Origin: Colius striatus
Lineage: Eukaryota; Chordata; Aves; Coliiformes; Coliidae
Assembly: GCF_028858725.1 (NCBI RefSeq)
Contig: NC_084762.1
Location: 33,757,298-33,821,297, forward strand
DNA: 64,000 bases
Reading direction: 5' to 3'
Numbering within the stretch: position 1 is the stretch's first letter; the number at the start of each line of letters is the position of its first letter. Positions 57,386 through 64,000 of this stretch are shown in pieces. The translations under genes and the position numbers were made by a program. The notes below the pieces were generated by a model, which saw only the letters and a list, made by a program, of their open reading frames with translations, did not search any database and was not told the DNA's origin.

Positions 57386-57650
57386 ATAAAATCATAGAAC
57401 AATTTCATTTCAAAGAGACCTTGGTGAGACGTGAATGGGAGCAGTTCTCTAGTCCAGCTTTCTTCTCAAAACAGGATTAATCTTAATGTTAGATTTGTTT
57501 GCTTAAGGCTTGGTTCAGTCAGGTTTTGAAAATCTTCAAGGAGGCAGAAGTCACAGCTTTTCTAGGTGACCTGTTCAAAAGTTCCACCACTCTCACAACT
57601 GAAGTTTCTTTCCTATGTTGAAATTGAATTTTGTTTGTTGCAGTCCCACT
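57386..57650 (-). mobile_element. CR1 LINE, old antisense 3' fragment
   Basis: Complement of a CR1 tail: 'aaaatcatagaacaatttca', 'ttcagtcaggttttgaaaat', 'ttctaggtgacctgttcaaa', 'ttcctatgttgaaattgaat'. It is heavily diverged. Confidence 0.7.
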
Positions 57651-60600
57651 TATTCCAATAGATCATTAACTACATACTTATTAACAATGTATTTTTGAGT
57701 TTTCCATTTCAGAGATTCATCAACAAATATGCTTTCCCAAACTAGTTCCTAGGCCTAAAAAAATGGTGAACATAGGACTAGAAAAACCCTTTGCAGAGCT
57801 CAGTGCCTCCCGGTGCCATTGCTGAGGATAGGCTATTTGCAGATCTCCCTCTGTCCTATTAACAGGAATGGATGTTTTCTCTCCCCTCATACCTTCTTCA
57901 CAATCACAGATTTGGAGATCTCTTTGCACAACAGCAGTTGGTTATATTTACATATTAGCTTTCATAGTTAAGGATCTTGAAATGTTTTATTCACTGAAAA
58001 GAAAATGCAGCAACAGAATCACACATGTGCTTGTCTTTATGGTCAGTAGTAGTTTACATGCTTACAAGCATATGAAAACTTCCCTGCTCATTGTCTGCAT
58101 CCTGGTTATCTCCTGCTCAATTGTTGCCACTCCCATAAATCTCTAATTGTAATATTGCTATTGTATTCTGTAACCAATAAAGACAAGTAGTAAAATATTT
58201 AAGTGTTCAAGATTCACAGACAACAATCAGAACCAAGGACACAAACATTAGGATCTGGAAACTGGTGTCACCAGTCCATGAAGAGGGAAGGAAGAAGCTG
58301 CTGTTTTCACTTTGATGTTGTTTCTGTCCGACTCTTCCCTTGTGATTGTCACAGCTGATAACAGGCCTGCCTTCCCTTGTAGCCTCCAAGTAAGCAATCT
58401 CCTTTCTCACTTTCAAATTCATTCCATAGTCATCCTTGATTGCTTTCATGGCAGCAGCTTCACAACTTTTGCAGGACATCAGCAAGCTGCTGTTACTTTC
58501 CCACTTTGTCTCACTCTCTGCAAGAGCTATGCTGGAGCACTTTGCTGGTTTGGGCTCTCCACATGACCTCATTTCACCTCTAAAAAAGGACTGCAGCAGA
58601 TTTGTCAAACAACTATTGGGATATAGGTAGAGAAAGCTGGTCATGTGCCCTGACATTCCTTGTTTGTGGCAGCTCCACTGCAGTTCTGCCATCTCTCCCC
58701 ATGGGAGGGAGAGAGCATAGTATAAGGCAATGCGATTTTGAATGAACAACATTTTATGTCTACTTGTTATAGATTAAAAGATGTGGGCAAGCAAAAGGCC
58801 ACGGAGAAGCTGCATCCTATCTGTATTGAATTTTGCAGGTCACCAGTGATTCTGCTTTTGCAGCTTTGTCAACCCAGCACAGTAAAAACAAAAGGTTTGA
58901 AACTGGATATTTGGCAGAGTGTCAGTGCGTATGTGCAAAGATGAACTCCACAGTGCGCTCATCTTTAAGTCTGGGCTAGTCCATGTCTCTAATTAAGCCA
59001 TCCTACACTTTCCTCCCAAGGGTTAATGCAGAAGCCTGTGACTACTGAAATATAGCTGTGATCCACCGTGAGATTTTTATTCCCTTCTATGCCCTTAGCA
59101 CTGGCATAAGGCAGAGCAAGAAGGTCTATCCTGGCTTTTTCCCATTCAGAGATAATCCTCACATGCAAATGCCAAGGTAAATTCTCAGAATGGCAGGGAC
59201 TGGAATTCCCTCAAGCAGACATTCAAACATCTACTTTAGCACTGATGATGCTGAAGTGAGTCATAACAATGAAACTAATTACAAGAAACAATAGAAAAAC
59301 TCAAGCACATCCATAACTCCTCAGACAAACAGTTTTGTAACTGAAGCTGGTTTATCCAAGAAATAATGTGTGACTTTGTTTCTTATCTACCTGCAGAGGA
59401 GGAAGGTTTAAAACTGGGTTTCAACTTTAGTGTTGGCATTTCTTGACCTCAAGTAGTTTTGTCTTGTTAAAAAATTACTATCATTAGCAAGAACTGACAG
59501 AAAGTGTTTATGTCTAAAAAAAGGAAAATCAACCCAAACCAAAGCAAGGATAGTTACTTATGTAGTTAGTTACTTACTTAGTTAGATAGTTACTTACAGA
59601 TGATAGTTACTTATCATTTCATTTTTTCAGTGCTTATATGTTACCAGTCTGGATTATTTTTCCCATCTTTAGATCTTTTTGTGCTGGCAGCTAGCCTAGA
59701 TAGCGTTACTGTGAATGCACTTAATTGAGGCAGTTCTAATAGTTCTACAAGTGAACAAAGGTAAATGCTTCCTCCTGAAAGCCTTACTCACAAGCCACTT
59801 AAGCAAATTCTTATGTACATTGCTACAAATGAAATATTTACATTTTTAACAGAATATAATTGAAAAGGTCAAATAACAACAAATATGGCGATCTAAATTC
59901 CTCCTGACTCTCAATCAATCTTTCCACAACAAATAGGCAGAGAGAGAGAAAGAGTGAAGGGAAAAGAGGCAGCAATGTGTGATTATCAGAGCAATAGCAC
60001 CGAAGCAATACAGTGCAGGGAGCACATAGCGCTCTGCACGGAAATCAATTTCTCCCATGGGATGGGGTCGATAGTTGTCTGACAGGACACTGTACAGGCA
60101 ACTTAATAGCATTTTATCTAAATGAATCTATTCCTCTCCCCTGCCAGCCTCACAGTTCATAACAAGGCTCTCTTAGTAAAATGGATTTATTTCTTTTTTA
60201 TCATACAACAGGAAAATATTTATCATTCTGAAGACACTACTATTGTCTATTAAAAATCATTTATTCTTGTTAGTTGCTCATTACCCACAACTCTTTCCCA
60301 ACATTGTCATTCTAATTAGTTAATTCATGCACGCAGCCCATAAAAATTACTTTCGGTTACTCCGGAAACCTTTTTCTTACTCCAGAACGTTTTAAACTAT
60401 AGATCACCCTCCCAAGAAAAATAAGACCACAAAGCAGGCAAACTCAGTTGACTTGAAGGAGTATTGCTATCTCAAATGACATTTTGCTGCAAGAAAAAGA
60501 TTATTATTTGAGGAATGCATTATTAAACAAAGATTGGTGGTCCAGTGTATCTATTTTAGTAGTATTTAATAAATAATAAAGCCTAGCCGATCTTATTAGT

Positions 60601-61957
60601 GGATATATGTGAAGCAAATGGTAATGAATGAGGACTCCTAATAAGCATAATTCCAAAGATGGATCTTTGGCGCTCTGGGAGTTTGGTATTGTGCCCCAAA
60701 GGCTCTTGTAAATCCAGCTGCAGTTCTTGCTCATCATTTAGAAGATTAGGGGCTGATAAGCGACAGTCAAGCCTTATTAGAACAGGCTAAGGCAACAGGA
60801 AACATTAATTGGGTAATTTAATGCACAAGAAGACAATAAATGCCTGCATTGTGGTTCCGATGCTGTTTCCTCTATTGATCTACTCATGTCTTCTTTTGTG
60901 AAATTCTCAGTGGAGAGGCTGTAAAAGCCTAAGTTTAAAAATACCAGAATACTCTTGTTATTTCCTATGGCTTCCCTTTACCTCTTGTGTTAATAAGGGA
61001 CTCATCATTAGCCCTGCCCTTGAAAACCAAAGAATGAACACGACTCCCTTGCCTAAGGACTCCTCCAACAAAGGAGGGGAGAGATCCAAGGTATAGCAGC
61101 TACCTGCAGTGAAATGCTGTCTCACTATATTACTTGTGTTACGATTTTGTCGCAGCATGTGCATGCAGCAGGAAGAAATGGAGCCTCTGCATTCCTCTAG
61201 AAAGCTGGGAGCACTTAACAAAGCCCTCTTCTCCTTCACCATTATGGAAGAGACGTAGAAATAGTTGCTGGACTGCACTTCCTCCAGAAGCAAGGAAGAA
61301 GAGAGGAAGCTCCTGACATGGGTGTTTCTTCGCACTCATTTGGGTGGATTCACTCAGTCCCCTCAAGGGTGGATACTGGTATCTGGAACACCAAAATCTC
61401 TCAGTTATATTCAGCTCCTCATTCAAATCTAAGACTTCCTTCCCTGAGGTATCTTTTCCACAGATGAACAGGCAGGAAAGGAAGTTTTCTTACAGGGGAA
61501 GAAATTTACCATGAGAAGGATAATCTTTCCTTTGCTTAGCTGACCTAGGAACTCTTTCTCTGTCATTTTCTAGCACTGTAACTTGGAAGATTGGGAATGA
61601 TAATTCATGGGCACTTTATTTTAATAATTTACAATTGAAGCAATTGAAATATTAAAACACAGTTTGAAGGCATGTGAGCGTCATTAGTTTCAAATTAACA
61701 TCATACATTATGCTCTGTTTAACAGATTCAACCTCACTTTTTTAAAGCTTTATTCCACTTTCATGCATGGCTTTTGAATCATTCCTTTCCAAGATGCCCA
61801 GACACATCCTTTCCCTTCCACCCAGCAGCCTAGCACCATTTCTGTTGCGAGCAAGGTTCCTTGTGCCTGCAAGGCCACTCCTTATTGCCTGCTGCAGCAA
61901 AAAACACCATGTGCAGAGCAGCCCTCCACTTCAAGGGCTGATGTATTTGAAGCTCTT
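57651..61957. other. Gene-free AT-rich stretch with possible conserved noncoding blocks
   Basis: No spliced coding exon was recognised. A 181-codon minus-strand frame at 58752-58207 is the longest non-repeat frame in the right half but has no recognisable domain, only a hydrophobic C-terminus. The tract 60500-60850 is rich in TAAT-type words and free of repeat signatures, as enhancer-like elements often are. A short tandem repeat lies at 59549-59611. Confidence 0.35.
59549..59611 (+). repeat. Short tandem repeat (TTAGTTACTTA-like)
   Basis: Imperfect copies of TAGTTACTTA with variants 'tgtagttagttacttact' and 'tagatagttacttacagatg' occupy ~60 bp. It is a simple minisatellite with no other evident role. 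Confidence 0.8.
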
Positions 61958-62095
61958 AGAATCATAGAATAGTTTTGGTTGGAAAAGTCCCTTAAGATCA
62001 TCAAGTCCAACCACCAAACCAACACTGCTAAGCTTGTCACTAAACCATGCCACTCTGATACCCTCTTCACACCTCTCTATGTTTAGGAAGGAGGT
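61958..62095 (-). mobile_element. CR1 LINE, antisense 3' stub
   Basis: Complement of a CR1 3' end: 'aatcatagaatagttttggt', 'agatcatcaagtccaaccac', 'ctaaaccatgccactctgat'. A further diverged piece may continue to ~62200 ('ggcgtaaagtccaacacatc'). Confidence 0.85.
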
Positions 62096-64000
62096 AGCTT
62101 CTCTGATTCTATTTGTCACATGATGTGGTGCTGCAGAGTGCCTATTAATAGATCCCTAAAGTCATGGAAGCCTTGGAAGAAGGCGTAAAGTCCAACACAT
62201 CCCCTTCACCACTACATTAACCAGCACTCTAGCTGTGCTCCTTGCACCTCCTCAAAGACTGGCCCAAACACAACAAATCCAAGACTGATGACCAGAGCAA
62301 AAATAGGAAATGTGCACATCTTCTTGCTGATACAGTGCTTATTTGTACTGGCACTGAATGCTATGCAGGACAGCCAGTGCCAGACCTATTCTGCTGGACA
62401 CAGTGCAAGCAACCTGGAACAACCAACATGTTCCTTTCGAATAGGCAACTAGGTACTCAGTAGCTGGGTTAAGCAGGTTTGCCCTTTTCCTTTTGTGGAG
62501 AGGAAGACACACAAATCCTCTTTCTTGTAGCTTTCATTCTGCTTCTGAAGATCTGAGTGTTGCAACCATACTGAAAACCAATAAAATTATGCAGGCTGAG
62601 GATCCATTTTCTTAAGGCCTCTCACATGACAGACTCACAACTAATGATTCCTTTTAAATGCATAGTAATACAAAAGATTGCAAGTACATTCCCTTATAAA
62701 AATATTCACCACTAACGATTACAGTGATTAACTTAAAATTGTTCCCTATCCTTCTCTATCACTTGGGTGAGAAAGTGAGCGTTGGAATATAGTCTGGTTT
62801 AGTACTCATCTAGTACAAGCAATAATTTATCTAAACTATGCTAGTTTTATTCATTGTCTGGTGTTCTGAAGGTTTCTTTGGGTTTTTTGGTTTTTTTTGA
62901 GAGTGCCTGAATGTGAAAATAAATGAACAAATAAATAAATAAATAAATTTCCCTTAACATACTCAAATTTCATAGAAAATATTGTCCCTAAGGAAAAAAA
63001 ACGTCTGCTACAAAACCAGTTCTTAAAATTCAGATGTTGCTTATTGCAGTCATTTGCAACTGGAACTTCCACCCAGCCAAGACTTTTACTAGCCAGTGTG
63101 AAGCTACCTCTGCAATTTATGTTTATACATAAACAGCTCTGATTTTAATTGCCATCAACTTCTTATACTTGATAGATGGTCTTAAACATTTTTTGCCTCC
63201 AGAGACTATTTACTTTGCCGAGTATTGACACACTTTCAAGATTTATACTTCTCTAAGGAACAAAGTTTACAATAAAATAGAATGTATTCCGTGGCTGTGA
63301 ATGGTAATGCTACTAAACAACTCAAAGATATTTCACAACTGATAGTTATTTCCCTCTCACACCCATCACTGCACTGTTTTAATCCCGCTATAGACTTAAG
63401 GTTTTAAAGAAAAGTAAAATGCCTGATTTGCCTGTGTTTCAGAGATTCAGTATTACTTCATTTAGGTTTCTGTTCATTATTGGACTAATGATTATAATTC
63501 CATCTTTCCCAATAATTACTTTAAGAGAGTAACTCCTGTGGAAGAGATTCATTCCCCTATGGGATTTTGTTGGGAGCAATCGTGTCACATTTCTTAGAGA
63601 AATCCCAGAGAACAAGGAAGGCTTCTTAGAAAAAATACCTCCATTTGTACCATCTCCCTGCAAGTGCTCTTGCATTACTGCAGAAGTAGCACCATCAAGC
63701 TCTATCAGTAGCTCTTTTAAAATCACCTGAAAAGATCTCCAGCATTGAAACAATTTGTAGATGTTATGTTAGTGACAAAGGGCAATTCTCAGCCTTCTAA
63801 GAACACGCTTCTAAGGGAGACGATTTCATTTTCTTCTTTTATTTTTTCCAGCCACGGCACCTCTTTAATACAACTTTATGCATTATTCCATTTTGTACAT
63901 AGGTAATTTAGTGTCACATAGGTCCTTTGCAGAGGAAGAGGAAAGATGGCTCTGGGTTGCTCTCTTTATACCTTAGTACTACCACTTCCCCAAGATGAGC
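62096..64000. other. Gene-free right end
   Basis: No exon was recognised up to the window edge. It includes an (AAAT)n microsatellite at 62917-62947. TGFBR1, expected further right by conserved gene order, is not visible. Confidence 0.35.
62917..62947 (+). repeat. (AAAT)n microsatellite
   Basis: About seven AAAT units, with one variant unit (AACA) near the left end. Confidence 0.85.

Overview
The window reads as avian nuclear DNA. It carries at least fifteen CR1 LINE fragments with the typical 3' tail (a 'ccaacccctaccattctatg' type end followed by ATTCTATG repeats), GT-AG introns, one sharp CpG island, and a compact pair of vertebrate ER genes. The species cannot be named from this sequence alone. 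Most of the 64 kb is AT-rich intergenic DNA.

Three protein-coding genes can be assembled exon by exon. SEC61B (minus, coding 24624 to 19674, four exons, 96 aa) and ALG2 (plus, coding 25087 to 27945, two exons, 415 aa) lie head to head across a 462-bp CpG-island promoter. SEC61B is the tail-anchored beta subunit of the ER translocon. ALG2 makes the second and third mannose additions of the dolichol-linked N-glycan precursor. The pair is also adjacent and divergent in mammals. From memory of human 9q22, TGFBR1 would then be expected beyond the right edge and NR4A3 far to the left.

The most interesting locus is at 50.6 to 56.4 kb, downstream of ALG2: a small three-exon gene on the plus strand with its own TATA box, two IRF-type promoter sites, consensus splice sites and a poly(A) signal. 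Its 107-aa product contains two tandem copies of a motif recognisable as the ISG12/IFI6 (6-16) interferon-induced family (GFTSSGI...GS...MS...GGG...GG.TST). The alanine-rich hydrophobic stretches that make normal family members membrane proteins are replaced by charged and polar residues in both copies. I know of no description of such a soluble, duplicated-domain member.

Region by region: 1 to 19.4 kb is gene-poor with five CR1 pieces. 19.4 to 24.7 kb is SEC61B. 24.2 to 25.6 kb is the CpG island. 25.1 to 28.7 kb is ALG2, with two back-to-back CR1 copies in its intron. 29.2 to 31 kb is a decayed Ty3/gypsy-type element with an internal inversion. 31 to 50.5 kb is gene-poor with CR1 pieces and a second putative gypsy-derived noncoding remnant. 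50.6 to 56.4 kb is the ISG12-like gene with a 1.5-kb antisense CR1 in its first intron. 56.4 to 64 kb is gene-poor, with a few CR1 tails, simple repeats and AT-rich tracts that could be conserved noncoding elements.
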